DNA of 64,000 nt from Cryptosporangium arvum DSM 44712 (GCF_000585375.1 NZ_KK073874.1:2666001-2730000); one strand, 5' to 3'. Counted from the first letter of the stretch, positions 18,600 to 27,664 are shown. Made by a program: numbers and translations. Notes: generated by a model not told the origin, from the letters alone.

Positions 18600-19613
18600 T
18601 CACGGCACCAGGACGACTTTTCCGGTGACCGTGCCGGACTCGGCCAGGCGCAGGGCGTCGGACGCCTTGGCCAGTGGGACGCGGGCCGCGACCTGGGCGG
18701 TGATCGCACCGTCGGCGAGCAGGCGGAGGACCTGGGTGAGGTCTTCGCGCAGCCGGGCCTGGAACGCGGCGCGGCTCCGGCGTCCGGTCCAGATGTTGTA
18801 GAACATCGTGTGGTGCCCGTTCGGCAGCACGTTCCACCAGGCCAGCCGCGCGAACAGCCGCAGGACCGGTAGCTGGGAGTTGCCGGGGTCGTTCTTCGTC
18901 GAGGCGGTGCCGTACGCGATGAGCGCCCCACCCTTCGCGAGCAGCCGGTAGGAGTCGCGCACGCTCTTGCCGCCGATGTGGTCGAACACCGCGTCGACGC
19001 CGTCCGGCGCGAGTTCGCGGACCCGGGCCGGGACGTCGGAGCGGTAGTCGATCGGCTCGGCGCCGAGCGTGCGCACCGCGTCGTGGTTGCGTGCCGACGC
19101 CGTGCCCAGCACCCGGATCCCGGCGTGCCGGGCCAGCTGCACGAGCGTCGAGCCGACCCCGCCGTTCGCGCCGTGCACGAGGATCGTGCCGCCGGGGCGG
19201 ACCTTCGCGTGCCGGTGCAGCATCTGCCAGGCGGTGACGCCGTTGACGACGACGGTCTCGGCGGCGGCCGCGTCCACCCCGTCCGGCACCGGGACCAGGT
19301 CGCCTTCGTCGACGATCGCGTCGCTGGCCCAGCCGCCGACCTTGATCAGGGCGGCGAACCGCCGGCCACGCAGCGCGGGGTCGACGCCGGGGCCGGTCGC
19401 GTGCACGGTGCCGACCGCGTCGTAGCCCGGGACGAAGGGGAACGGCGGCTGGTCGTAGTACTTGCCGCGGCGCATCTGCTGCTCGGCGAACGAGACGCCG
19501 CTGGCTTCGACGCCGAGGCGCACCTGGCCCGGGCCCGGCTCGGGGAGCGGGCGCCGGGACACGACGAGGCCGTCCGGCTCGACGATGCCGGGAAGGACGA
19601 TTTCAGTCATCAT
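18600..19613 (-). CDS. Zinc-less MDR NADPH:quinone oxidoreductase-like dehydrogenase
   Basis: This medium-chain dehydrogenase/reductase of about 337 residues has an N-terminal GroES-like domain (PFVPGYDAVGTV) and a Rossmann domain with the NADPH loop VHGANGGVGSTLVQLARHAG. The zinc ligands of alcohol dehydrogenases are absent, so it belongs to the quinone reductase/zeta-crystallin type. AAGGAGA lies 5 bases before ATG 19613 (8 before a second ATG at 19610). Palindromes just upstream suggest repressor control. It is divergent from a serine hydrolase gene. Confidence 0.88.
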   Translation of the reverse strand: MMTEIVLPGIVEPDGLVVSRRPLPEPGPGQVRLGVEASGVSFAEQQMRRGKYYDQPPFPFVPGYDAVGTVHATGPGVDPALRGRRFAALIKVGGWASDAIVDEGDLVPVPDGVDAAAAETVVVNGVTAWQMLHRHAKVRPGGTILVHGANGGVGSTLVQLARHAGIRVLGTASARNHDAVRTLGAEPIDYRSDVPARVRELAPDGVDAVFDHIGGKSVRDSYRLLAKGGALIAYGTASTKNDPGNSQLPVLRLFARLAWWNVLPNGHHTMFYNIWTGRRSRAAFQARLREDLTQVLRLLADGAITAQVAARVPLAKASDALRLAESGTVTGKVVLVP

Positions 19614-19629
19614 GGCGGTCTCCTTGTAA

Positions 19630-19671
19630 GAGTGGTCAACCACTCACTCACATAGGAGTGATTGAACACTC
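19630..19671. promoter_or_regulatory. Two operator-like palindromes in divergent promoter
   Basis: GAGTGGTCAACCACTC at 19630-19645 has perfect 7-bp arms. GAGTGATTGAACACTC at 19656-19671 is an imperfect copy, 26 bp further on. Both have the size and shape of TetR-type operators. They lie directly upstream of the quinone oxidoreductase ribosome site, between it and the divergent serine hydrolase gene. No TetR gene is next to them in this window. Confidence 0.6.
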
Positions 19672-19747
19672 ACACCTGAAAGATGTCAACCGGTGGCTCC
19701 CGGCGCCTCCCGGCCGCGAGGATGAAATCCGGCGCCCGGGAGGAAAC

Positions 19748-20983
19748 ATGACGAACGCTGTAGTCGAGGTCGAGCCGCTCGCGGTCGGGTTGGACCCCGG
19801 CCGCCTCTCCCGGCTCGACCGGCACTTCGCCCGCTACGTCGACGACGGGCGGCTGCCGGGCTGGTCGGTACTGGTCAGCCGCCACGGGCAGGTCGCGCAC
19901 ACGAGCAGCTACGGGCTCCGCGACGTCGAGGCCGGGCGGCCGGTCACCGACGACACGCTGTTCCGCATCTACTCGATGACCAAGCCGATCACGTCGGTGG
20001 CGGCGCTGATGCTCTACGAGGAGGGCGCGTTCGAGCTGACCGACCCGGTCAGCCGGTACCTCCCGGCGTTCGCGGAGCAGCGCGTCCTCGTCGGCGGTAC
20101 CGCCGCGAAACCGGTCACGGTGCCGGCGATCGAGCCGGTGCGGATCTGGCACCTGCTCACCCACACCGCCGGGCTCACCTACGGCTTCCACCACGTCGAC
20201 GTGCTCGACGAGATCTACCGCGCGAACGGTTTCGAGTGGGGCACGCCGCGAGGGCTCGACCTGGCCGCGTGCGTCGACGCGTGGGCCGGGCTCCCGCTGG
20301 CGTTCCAGCCCGGGAGCGAGTGGAACTACTCGGTGGCCACCGACGTCCTCGGGCGTCTGGTCGAAGTGGTGTCGGGGCAGACGCTCGACACGTTCTTCGC
20401 CGACCGCATCCTCGGTCCGCTCGGCATGACCGACACCGCGTTCTCCGTGCCCGAACCCGAGGCCGACCGCCTGGCCGCGCTCTACACGCCGTCCCCGGCC
20501 GGTGGGCTGGTACGCAGCGACGCGATGGGGCGGGCGGTGCTCACGCCGCCGCGCTTCCTCTCCGGCGGCGGCGGCCTCGTCTCGACCCGGCACGACTACC
20601 ACCGGTTCGCGCAGATGCTGCTCCGGCGGGGCGAGCTCGACGGCGTCCGCCTGCTCGGCGACCGCACGGTCCGCTTCCTGGGCGCCAACCACCTACCCGG
20701 GGGCGTCGACCTCGAGCAGTTCGGCCGGCCGCTCTTCGCCGAGACCCCGTTCCGCGGCGTCGGGTTCGGGCTCGGCGTCTCGGTGCTCCTCGACCCGGTC
20801 GTGACGCGCACGCTCGGCAGCGCAGGCGAGTTCGGCTGGGGCGGCGCGGCCAGCACCGCGTTCTGGGTCGACCCGGCCGAGGACCTGGTCGTCGTGTTCC
20901 TCACCCAGCTGCTGCCGTCGAGCACCTACCCGATCCGCAGCCAGCTGCGCCAGCTCGTCTACTCGGCGCTCGTCGACCGGTAG
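19748..20983 (+). CDS. Serine hydrolase, class C beta-lactamase/esterase fold
   Basis: This 411-residue protein of the beta-lactamase-related serine hydrolase family has the catalytic pair S76-x-x-K79 (SMTK) and the Tyr motif Y194-S-V in EWNYSVATD, followed by DVLGRLVEVVSG. YSV in place of the beta-lactamase YxN is usual for EstB-like esterases, so an esterase or peptidase role is more likely than drug resistance. No signal peptide is seen. ATG 19748 has GGGAGGAAA at ideal spacing. The C-terminal HxG-like motif reads SAGEFGWGGAAST. The end overlaps the convergent MFS gene by 25 bp. Confidence 0.9.
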   Translation: MTNAVVEVEPLAVGLDPGRLSRLDRHFARYVDDGRLPGWSVLVSRHGQVAHTSSYGLRDVEAGRPVTDDTLFRIYSMTKPITSVAALMLYEEGAFELTDPVSRYLPAFAEQRVLVGGTAAKPVTVPAIEPVRIWHLLTHTAGLTYGFHHVDVLDEIYRANGFEWGTPRGLDLAACVDAWAGLPLAFQPGSEWNYSVATDVLGRLVEVVSGQTLDTFFADRILGPLGMTDTAFSVPEPEADRLAALYTPSPAGGLVRSDAMGRAVLTPPRFLSGGGGLVSTRHDYHRFAQMLLRRGELDGVRLLGDRTVRFLGANHLPGGVDLEQFGRPLFAETPFRGVGFGLGVSVLLDPVVTRTLGSAGEFGWGGAASTAFWVDPAEDLVVVFLTQLLPSSTYPIRSQLRQLVYSALVDR

Positions 20984-22170
20984 CTTTCCTGGCCGCCGGG
21001 CGGGCGCCACCGCGCCCGCCCGATCCCGGCGGCCACACCCACCGGCACGATCAGCACCGTCGCCACCGCGAACACCGAGCCGTACTCACCCCGGCCGGCC
21101 GGCCCGGAGGCCAGCAGCGCCGCCACCGCGCTCCCGGTGAACAGCGCCCCGGCGAACAGCGACACCACGGTCGCCCGCACCGCGGGCAGCACCTCGGTGA
21201 CCCAGGTCTGCAGCGTCGAGTGCAGCCACGCCCAGGCCAGCCCGAGCAGCAGCGCCACCACGATCGCGGCGACCGGGGTCTGCGTCACCGCGACCAGGGC
21301 GCAGCCGACGAACGCGGCGAGCGCCCCGAGGGACGGCAGCTGCCACCGCCCGAGCCGCCGCGACAGGCTTCCGGCCACCCGCGCGAACACCAACATGCCC
21401 AGCCCGTAGAACGCCGTCACCGAGCCCGACAGGGCCGCCCCCGTCCCGGCCGCCTCCACCGCCGCCGGCAGCAACGTGAGGACGCCGAGCAGCACCACGC
21501 CGTCGCCGAACGCCAGCAGCAGCACCAGCAGCGCCCACCGCGACCGGGCGACCTGCCCGAGGGCCGCGCCCAGCCGCTGGCCCTGCCGGTCGCGCGGCGG
21601 CGGCGTCAACCAGCGCAACCCGAGCACCAGCACGAACGCGAACACCGAGGTGATCAGGAACGTCACCCGCCAGCTCGCGAGCTGAGCGACGATGCCGGCC
21701 CCGGAGGCCCCCAGCGCCGTACCGATCGCGCTGCCCGACATGAGGTTGGTGATCTCGCGCTGCCGGTCGGCCGGCGGCACGGTGTCACCGAGGTACACCA
21801 GCCCGGCGGGGATCCCGGCGCTGAACGTTCCGCCCGCGACGCCCCGCGCCAGCGCGAGCGATAACGGGCCGGCCACCAGCGCGGACACCGCGGTCGCCAG
21901 GCCGGCGATCAGCAGCGCGAACCGCATCGTGCGCACCAGCCCGACCCGGTCGGAGATCAGCCCCCACACCGGCTGCATGAGCCCGTAGGCCAGGAAGTAG
22001 ACGCTCGCGGCCTGGACGATCCGCGCGAGCGGCGCGTCGAGATCACGCGCGATCGCGATCAGCATCGGCGGCATCGCGAACCGGTCGAGCGTGCTGACCA
22101 GCGCGGTGGCCTGCAGCAGACGCCGATCCCCGGTGACGCGGGACGGACGCCGAATCCCGACTTTGAGCAC
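20959..22170 (-). CDS. MFS transporter
   Basis: This 403-residue major facilitator has about 12 hydrophobic segments. The loop after the second segment reads GLISDRVGLVRTMR, a form of the family motif GxxxDRxGRR. It resembles drug or metabolite efflux members, but the substrate cannot be inferred. It is convergent with the serine hydrolase. The ATG (MLKVGIRR) is the first start in a short upstream region shared with the small membrane protein behind it. Confidence 0.85.
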   Translation of the reverse strand: MLKVGIRRPSRVTGDRRLLQATALVSTLDRFAMPPMLIAIARDLDAPLARIVQAASVYFLAYGLMQPVWGLISDRVGLVRTMRFALLIAGLATAVSALVAGPLSLALARGVAGGTFSAGIPAGLVYLGDTVPPADRQREITNLMSGSAIGTALGASGAGIVAQLASWRVTFLITSVFAFVLVLGLRWLTPPPRDRQGQRLGAALGQVARSRWALLVLLLAFGDGVVLLGVLTLLPAAVEAAGTGAALSGSVTAFYGLGMLVFARVAGSLSRRLGRWQLPSLGALAAFVGCALVAVTQTPVAAIVVALLLGLAWAWLHSTLQTWVTEVLPAVRATVVSLFAGALFTGSAVAALLASGPAGRGEYGSVFAVATVLIVPVGVAAGIGRARWRPPGGQESYRSTSAE

Positions 22171-22216
22171 GATCAGTACGTTACCCGCACCCGGATCGTG
22201 CGAATGAATAGTGTTC

Positions 22217-22657
22217 TCAGCATTCCGCGCGGGCGATTACCAATTGCCTATTCGCGGCCGTGGTATCGAGTTCGGTGCTCGACAGATACACCCGGCGGGT
22301 GGCGTCGGCCAGGCTGCGGTACCGCTCGTCGCCGGCCGCGGCGGCTGCGCTCAGTTCTCCGGCCGTGCGAAGCTCCGCGCTCTCCGAGCGCAGCACGCGT
22401 TCGGCCGTGAACGCCGGCAGGTCGCCGAGGATGCGGCAGGCCGCGGCCGCGTCGTCGGCCGGGCCCGGTGCGGGTGGGTTGAGCAGGGACGTTCCGAACC
22501 AGGCGCCGCCGACGACGAGCGCTCCGCAGACCAGGCCGAGCGCGGCGGCGAGGTAGGGGCGGCGCCGGCGCGGGGGTGCCGGGGCGGGCGGCCAGCTGAT
22601 CGGTGGGGGAGGCGACCACGTCTCGGTGGGGGCGTGATCGATCGTGTCGAGGCCCAT
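22217..22657 (-). CDS. Small single-pass membrane protein, hypothetical
   Basis: This 146-residue protein has a proline-rich cytoplasmic N-terminus (PPPPISWPPAPAPP), a basic stop (RRRRP), one membrane helix at about 35-57 and an extracytoplasmic part of about 85 residues with two cysteines (ACRIL and the C-terminal AEC). Such proteins are common in actinobacteria and have no known function. ATG 22657 has GGGAGGA five bases upstream, and it was preferred over the ATG nine codons earlier for that reason. Confidence 0.65.
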   Translation of the reverse strand: MGLDTIDHAPTETWSPPPPISWPPAPAPPRRRRPYLAAALGLVCGALVVGGAWFGTSLLNPPAPGPADDAAAACRILGDLPAFTAERVLRSESAELRTAGELSAAAAAGDERYRSLADATRRVYLSSTELDTTAANRQLVIARAEC

Positions 22658-22804
22658 CGCCGTCCTCCCTCGTCGATTGACCATGCGTTGTTCAGAATAG
22701 GAATTCAGTACGAGGGAAAGGGCTATTCGGTTCGTTACTTAAGCTTCCTTTAATGCACTGCGACGCCACGTTGAATAAGGTTCAAAACGCCATTCAAGGA
22801 GGTT

Positions 22805-22834
22805 CCGGGGGCAGCCCGGTCGAGCCGCCCCCGG
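22805..22834 (-). terminator. Hairpin downstream of F420-type oxidoreductase gene
   Basis: CCGGGGGC (22805-22812) pairs with GCCCCCGG (22827-22834) across a 14-base loop, just after the stop of the gene at 22840-23619. There is no T-run. Confidence 0.5.
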
Positions 22835-22839
22835 GGTGG

Positions 22840-23619
22840 TCAGCCGTTGCGCTCGTCGCGCCAGGCCACCCATTCGCGCAGTGCGGACAGGTCGTAATCG
22901 GGGCCGCCGACCCCGATCGTGAAGAGCCGGACGCCCAGGTCGTAGAGGGTGTCGCCGGCGTCGGCGGGCTTGCCCTCGGCGGCCGTGGAGATCTCGATCT
23001 CGGCCGGGTCGCGCCCCACGTCGGCGCAGTGCTGACGCAGGATGCCGATCTTGCGCTCGATCGTCGGGGCGTCGCCGAAGCTGTGCCAGATGTCGGCGTG
23101 CTCGGCGACCAGGCGCAGCGTCTTCTTCTCGCCCCCACCGCCGATCAGCTTCGGGATGTCCCGGGTGGGCGCCGGGTTCAGCCGGCCGAGGCGCGACTCG
23201 ATCCGCGGCAGCGCCTGGGCGAGGTCGGCCAGCCGCCCGCCCGCGGTGCCGAACTCGTAGCCGTACTCGTCGTAGTCCCGCTCGAACCAGCCCGCTCCGA
23301 GGCCCAGGATCAGGCGGCCGTCGCTGATGTGGTCGACGGTGCGCGCCATGTCGGCGAGCAGCTCCGGGTTGCGGTAGCTGTTGCAGGTGACCAGGGCGCC
23401 GATCTCGGCGCGCGAGGTCTGCTCGGCCCAGGCGGCGAGGATCGACCAGCACTCGAAGTGCTTGCCGTCGGGCTCGCCGTAGAGCGGATAGAAGTGGTCC
23501 CAGTTGAACAGGATGTCGGCGCCGATCTCTTCCGCCTCGGCGGCGGCCCGGCGGATGGACTGGTAGTCGGCGTGCTGGGGCTGGATCTGCACCCCGACGC
23601 GAATGGCACTGGTGCTCAT
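22840..23619 (-). CDS. LLM-class, probably F420-dependent oxidoreductase
   Basis: This 259-residue luciferase-like protein is of the short type that usually uses coenzyme F420 in actinobacteria. Family landmarks are RVGVQIQPQHADYQ at the start, DILFNWDHFYPLYG, GLGAGWFERDYDEYG (about 105-119) and PKLIGGGGEKKTLRLVAEHADIWH. It is distinct from the two large DszA-like monooxygenases at 15-18 kb. It appears to be a single-gene transcript. The substrate is unknown. Confidence 0.85.
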   Translation of the reverse strand: MSTSAIRVGVQIQPQHADYQSIRRAAAEAEEIGADILFNWDHFYPLYGEPDGKHFECWSILAAWAEQTSRAEIGALVTCNSYRNPELLADMARTVDHISDGRLILGLGAGWFERDYDEYGYEFGTAGGRLADLAQALPRIESRLGRLNPAPTRDIPKLIGGGGEKKTLRLVAEHADIWHSFGDAPTIERKIGILRQHCADVGRDPAEIEISTAAEGKPADAGDTLYDLGVRLFTIGVGGPDYDLSALREWVAWRDERNG

Positions 23620-23675
23620 CCCCTGAGCCTAATTCGATCCTCGATGTCCGGTTCGGGCGCCCGTGGCGCGGCGCG

Positions 23676-24746
23676 TCAGGGGATCGTGGCCGGCCCGCGC
23701 AGCGGATCGCGGCGTTGGCGCCGGCGGATGAGCAGCCACACGATCCACCCGGCCGTGATGATGAACCCGAGGCTGACGATCCGGTAGAGCACGACCGCCG
23801 CGATCGCCGTGCTCGTCACCAGCCCTCCGGCGACCAGACCGACGATGAGCGCGCCGTCGACGACGCCGAGGTTGCCCGGTACCAGCGGGATGCTGGCCGC
23901 CGCCATGCCGGCGCAGTAGGCCAGTACCAGCGCGACCACGGTGATGTGCGGCGCCCCGACCGCCCGGCAGCACAGCCACAGGCAGAGCGCGTCGAGCAGC
24001 CAGTTCGCCAGCGCGAAGTACGACGCGACCGCGAGGTCGAACGGCCGGATGCGCACGGAGGTGAGTTCGTCGACGAGCGCGACGAGACGCCCGCTCCGGC
24101 CGCCCGGCCGGTGCCGGACCCGGGCGGCCACGGACTCGATCGCACCGGCCACCGTCGTCAGCCACTGCGGGTGCCGGGCCATCGCCCGGACCGCCAGCGC
24201 CAGCGCCAGCCCGACGACCAGGTACGTCATCAGCGTGGACAGGCCGCCACCGCTCCCGGCCAGCAGCGCGCCCGCGGCGCCGATCAACACCAGCGCGACG
24301 CTCGAGAGCACGCCGCTGAGCGCGATGCACCAGGAGGCCGCGGCGGCCGAAGCGCCGTACCGCCGCATCTGCTGGAAGTTGTAGCGGGTCGAGAACAGGG
24401 GCCCGCCGGGCAGGCTCACCGACAGCGAGTGTGCGGCGAACGCCAGCGCGACGTGCCGCCCGAGGTGCACGGTGGTGCCGGCCGAGCGGAGCAGCCGGCG
24501 CTGCATCCGGGCGTAACCGCCCATCGAGACGAGCTCGGCGACGACGGCGAGCGTGACCCAGCCCCAGTGCGGGGTGTGCAGCTCGTCGAACGCGGCGGTC
24601 AGCGACGACCAGCCGACGATCGCCTCGACCACCAGGATCGCCGCGACGACCACGATCGGCACGGTTCGCCGCACCGACATCCGCCGCGCACCGCCCGGTT
24701 CGGCCCGGGTGGAGGCGAGGGAGGTCGTGTCGCCGTTCATCGGCAT
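23676..24746 (-). CDS. Flippase-like membrane protein (LPG synthase TM region family)
   Basis: This 356-residue integral membrane protein of the UPF0104/AglD family has about eight hydrophobic segments. Family marks are SLPGGPLFSTRYNFQQMRRYGAS (about 110-132) and the later SIPLVPGNLGVVDGALI. Relatives correspond to the membrane half of MprF and may move or modify lipids, but the activity of stand-alone members is not established. A GAGGGGA site lies upstream of two in-frame ATG codons (24746 and 24740); either could be used. Confidence 0.8.
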   Translation of the reverse strand: MPMNGDTTSLASTRAEPGGARRMSVRRTVPIVVVAAILVVEAIVGWSSLTAAFDELHTPHWGWVTLAVVAELVSMGGYARMQRRLLRSAGTTVHLGRHVALAFAAHSLSVSLPGGPLFSTRYNFQQMRRYGASAAAASWCIALSGVLSSVALVLIGAAGALLAGSGGGLSTLMTYLVVGLALALAVRAMARHPQWLTTVAGAIESVAARVRHRPGGRSGRLVALVDELTSVRIRPFDLAVASYFALANWLLDALCLWLCCRAVGAPHITVVALVLAYCAGMAAASIPLVPGNLGVVDGALIVGLVAGGLVTSTAIAAVVLYRIVSLGFIITAGWIVWLLIRRRQRRDPLRGPATIP

Positions 24747-24828
24747 CGGCTCCCCTCGGACGTATTCCGACTATCTACGTTAATCGCCCACCGCGGCGAG
24801 CGGCCGCGAGGCTGGCACGGCAGGTTTC

Positions 24829-24897
24829 TCAACGGCTGTTGATTTAAGCACGACGCGGGTCTACCGTCGTGGTGATTCAAAAATCCACAGCTGTTGA
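24829..24897 (+). promoter_or_regulatory. Pair of 14-bp palindromes upstream of membrane protein/TetR operon
   Basis: TCAACGGCTGTTGA (24829-24842) and TCCACAGCTGTTGA (24884-24897) are two near-copies of the palindrome TCAACAGCTGTTGA, 55 bp apart. The second sits 21 bp before the start codon at 24919. They are the only AT-richer stretch here and are good candidate operators for the TetR regulator at 25952. Confidence 0.6.
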
Positions 24898-24918
24898 ATT
24901 AGACGAGGAGGAGCGGTC

Positions 24919-25920
24919 ATGGAGACCGTCCGGAACCGGCGGGTAGGGGTGGAGGCGGCCGGCATCGTGCTCGGGCTCGCGCTCGTCGTCGGCCTGATGC
25001 TCGTGGCCTTCGGGTTGCCCGCGGTGAACGGCGGGCCGCACGACGTCCCGATCGGTGTCGTCGCCCCACCGGCCGGCGCGACGGCCGTCGAGCAGGCGCT
25101 GGACCGGGCGGCCCCGGGCGGGTTCGCGCCCCGCCGGTACGGCGACGAGCGGGCGCTGCGGGCCGCGATCGCCGACCGCGACGTGTACGGCGGACTCGTG
25201 CTCGGCTCCGGCGGTGTCACGGTGCTCACCGCGAGCGCCGCCAGCCCGGCGATCGCCCAGGGCCTCGGCAGCCTCGGCACCGCACTGGCCGGCCGCTCGG
25301 GTTCCACCGCGACCACCGTCGACGTCCGCCCCCTGCCCGCCGACGACGCCCGTGGGGCCGGGCTCGCCGCAGTCGGGTTGCCGCTGGTGCTCGGCGGGAT
25401 CCTGCCGGCGCTGGTGCTCACCCGGCGGTTCCCCGGGCGCCCGTGGATGCGGGTGGGGGCGGCGCTGGCGTTCGCGCTCGTCGAAGGAGCCCTCGTCGCG
25501 TCGGTGCTGACCTGGTGGTTCGGGTCGGTCGACGCGAACTTCGCACCGGTGGCGCTCGGACTGGCGTTCGGGATGGCTGCGGTCTCGCTCACCGTGCTGG
25601 GGCTGGAGGCGCTGCTCGGCGTCGCCGGGTTCGGGCTCGGGGCGGCGACGTTCGTGCTGGTGGGCAACCCGCTGTCCGGGCTCGCGTCCGGGCCGGAGTT
25701 CCTGCCGTCCGGCTGGAGCACGCTCGGTCAGCTGTTGCCGCCCGGGGCCGGCGCGACGCTGCTGCGCGGCAACGCCTACTTCGACGGCGCCGGTACCGCC
25801 ACCGCGCTGGCCGTGCTGACCGGCTGGGTCACCGTCGCCCTCCTGCTCAACGCCGTCGCCGCGTGGCGGACGCGAGCCGAGCCGCCGGCACCGGTCCCCG
25901 CGGACGCGTTGCCGGTCTGA
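24919..25920 (+). CDS. ABC-2/YhgE-like membrane protein
   Basis: This 333-residue protein has one N-terminal membrane helix (about 13-35), an extracytoplasmic domain of about 110 residues (PIGVVAPPAGATAVEQAL, then ADRDVYGGLVLG) and about five further helices. This layout resembles the YhgE/Pip and ABC-2 permease-like proteins found beside TetR regulators; no ATPase is adjacent. GAGGAGGAG lies just upstream of ATG 24919. It probably forms an operon with the TetR gene 31 bp downstream. The substrate is unknown. Confidence 0.75.
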   Translation: METVRNRRVGVEAAGIVLGLALVVGLMLVAFGLPAVNGGPHDVPIGVVAPPAGATAVEQALDRAAPGGFAPRRYGDERALRAAIADRDVYGGLVLGSGGVTVLTASAASPAIAQGLGSLGTALAGRSGSTATTVDVRPLPADDARGAGLAAVGLPLVLGGILPALVLTRRFPGRPWMRVGAALAFALVEGALVASVLTWWFGSVDANFAPVALGLAFGMAAVSLTVLGLEALLGVAGFGLGAATFVLVGNPLSGLASGPEFLPSGWSTLGQLLPPGAGATLLRGNAYFDGAGTATALAVLTGWVTVALLLNAVAAWRTRAEPPAPVPADALPV

Positions 25921-25951
25921 CCGGGACGGGGGAGTGGGCTATGTTTCGGCA

Positions 25952-26611
25952 ATGGACGAGCCGGGCGGCGGGGGTGGCCGCCGGCGGGGGAGACGGCCGG
26001 GGTCGCCGAACACCCGGGAGGCCGTCCTGGCCGCGGCACGGTCGGCGTTCGCCACGCACGGCTACGGGAAAGCGACGATCCGCTCGATCGCCCGCGACGC
26101 CGGCGTGGACCCCTCGCTGGTCATTCAGTTCTTCACCAGCAAGGAAGATCTCTTCCGCGCCAGCCTCGAGCTGATCGTCGGCCCGCCCGAGGACGTCGCC
26201 GCGAGTGTCGCCGCGGCCGAGGGCACGCTCGGCACCCGGATGGCCACCTTCTACTTCGGTCTCTGGGAGCGCTCCGAGACCCGGCCCGCGCTCACCGCGA
26301 TGGCGCTGAGCGCGGCGTCCGAGCCGGAAGCGCGCAACGCGATCCGGCAGTTGATGGGGCGCCAGTTCATCGGGCCGATCGCCGAGCACATCGGCGCGGA
26401 GCGCGCCGCGCGCCGAGTGCCGCTGGCCGCGACGCAGCTGCTCGGGATGGCGTTCCTGCGCTACGTGGTGCCGACCGACCCGATGGCGAGCATGCCGGTG
26501 GCGGACGTGATTCAGGTGGTCGCTCCGGTGATCGACCGTTACCTCACCGGCGACCTCGACGCGGTCCTCACCGCTGAGCTTCGCCCGTTCGGCGCCGCGG
26601 GGCCCGGGTGA
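25952..26611 (+). CDS. TetR family regulator
   Basis: This TetR-type repressor has about 219 residues. The helix-turn-helix is at about 35-65 (ATIRSIARDAGVDPSLVIQFFTSKEDLF), preceded by a basic glycine-rich N-terminus (RRRGRRPGSPNTR). The C-terminal ligand domain matches the TetR_C family with a PVIDRYL end. ATG 25952 is used; GTG 25934 in the same frame has a better ribosome site and would add six residues. It probably controls the preceding membrane protein gene and itself. Confidence 0.88.
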   Translation: MDEPGGGGGRRRGRRPGSPNTREAVLAAARSAFATHGYGKATIRSIARDAGVDPSLVIQFFTSKEDLFRASLELIVGPPEDVAASVAAAEGTLGTRMATFYFGLWERSETRPALTAMALSAASEPEARNAIRQLMGRQFIGPIAEHIGAERAARRVPLAATQLLGMAFLRYVVPTDPMASMPVADVIQVVAPVIDRYLTGDLDAVLTAELRPFGAAGPG

Positions 26612-26830
26612 ACCGGCGAGCCGCGCGAGACATGCCGCGGAGTGCGGCGGCGATGCAGAAACGTGACTTGTGGCCGTAAATCGGTACGAAATAGCATGAT
26701 GCCCGGAAGGCCGGGTACTTCCTGTTTACGGGTTGATCAGATATTGGGGTGGCGCAAGGGGCGAAAAGGTCGATATTTATCGGCCACGGCTGTCGACCGC
26801 GCTGCGGGTCTCGGTGGGGGGAGGTCCACG

Positions 26831-27622
26831 ATGGACCATGCAATCTCCGGTTCGGTGGCGACGAGGCCGAGCGGCCGAACGTCCGGTAAGCCCGGCGCGG
26901 CGACGCGTCCGGGGCCCGGCCGGCCCCCGATCGCCCGCACCGGTCAGTCCCGCCCCGCGCAGCGCCTGAGTCTGGTGCCCGGCACCACCCGTCCGGCGCC
27001 CTGCGCCACCCCGCTGACCGAACCGCGGCCCACGTCGGCGGCAGCGCGGAACCGGCCCTGGGCGTTCGCGGCCGAGCGGCTGGCCGTCGCCCCGCAGACC
27101 CACGCGTCGATCGAGGTCGCGGTGCTGGCGTTCCTCCGGGGCCGGACGCCGTCCGCGGCTGCGCCGCGCCGCCGGAGAGGGTTCGTGGGTACCCGCGTGG
27201 CCGAGTTCGTCCTCGCCGGAACCGTCGGCGTGCTGGCCGTGCTCGTCGCGCTGGTCGCGGTCGCCACGCTGCTTCCGGGGGCCGCCGGAGCCGGTGCGGT
27301 CGGGCTGGTGTTCCTCGCCGCGACCGGCGGTCTCGCCGGCTACGCGTCGTGGCGCTGGGTGCGCTGGATGCGTGACCGCGCCGAGCGTCTGCACTGGTCG
27401 GTGATCGCGGCGGCGGGAGCGGCGACGACGGCCGCGGAACTCTACGCGGCGGCGGCGATCGTCGCCTCGCACTCCGGCTTCCTGGAGCGGATCGCCGCAT
27501 TCGGCGGACTCGGTTTCGTGGCCGCGCTGACCATCGCGATCACCGGTGCGGCCACCCTGACGAGCTACCACCGTTCGGTGACGGATGCCCAGCTCATCCA
27601 CTCGGCCCGGCGTTTCGCCTAA
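26831..27622 (+). CDS. Hypothetical membrane protein
   Basis: This 263-residue protein begins with about 100 residues of low-complexity Arg/Pro/Thr-rich sequence. Three or four hydrophobic segments follow (about 124-148, 153-170, 186-205 and 215-236). A motif of the form RPWAFAAERLAVAPQTHASIEVAV (about 74-97) before the membrane part resembles the Rv-like conserved proteins with N-terminal peptides, but I do not recognise a family. GGGGGGAGG precedes ATG 26831. The 220 bp upstream contain no gene. Confidence 0.65.
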   Translation: MDHAISGSVATRPSGRTSGKPGAATRPGPGRPPIARTGQSRPAQRLSLVPGTTRPAPCATPLTEPRPTSAAARNRPWAFAAERLAVAPQTHASIEVAVLAFLRGRTPSAAAPRRRRGFVGTRVAEFVLAGTVGVLAVLVALVAVATLLPGAAGAGAVGLVFLAATGGLAGYASWRWVRWMRDRAERLHWSVIAAAGAATTAAELYAAAAIVASHSGFLERIAAFGGLGFVAALTIAITGAATLTSYHRSVTDAQLIHSARRFA

Positions 27623-27638
27623 GGGCCGAATACTCGAC

Positions 27639-27664
27639 GGGCCGGCCTCCGTGGAGGCCGGCCC
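27639..27664. terminator. Strong hairpin between convergent genes
   Basis: Perfect 12-bp arms (27639-27650 and 27653-27664) lie 17 bp after the hypothetical membrane protein gene and 83 bp from the convergent end of lsr2. It probably acts in both directions. The T-run is absent. Confidence 0.75.

Noticed and set aside
17725-18837. Extension of the LLM monooxygenase frame upstream
   Set aside because: It runs antisense through the 140-residue gene and the pseudogene with no family content.
19748-20983. Beta-lactamase resistance gene
   Set aside because: SxxK and Tyr are present, but the motif is YSV rather than YxN and there is no signal peptide, so an esterase-type serine hydrolase is more likely.
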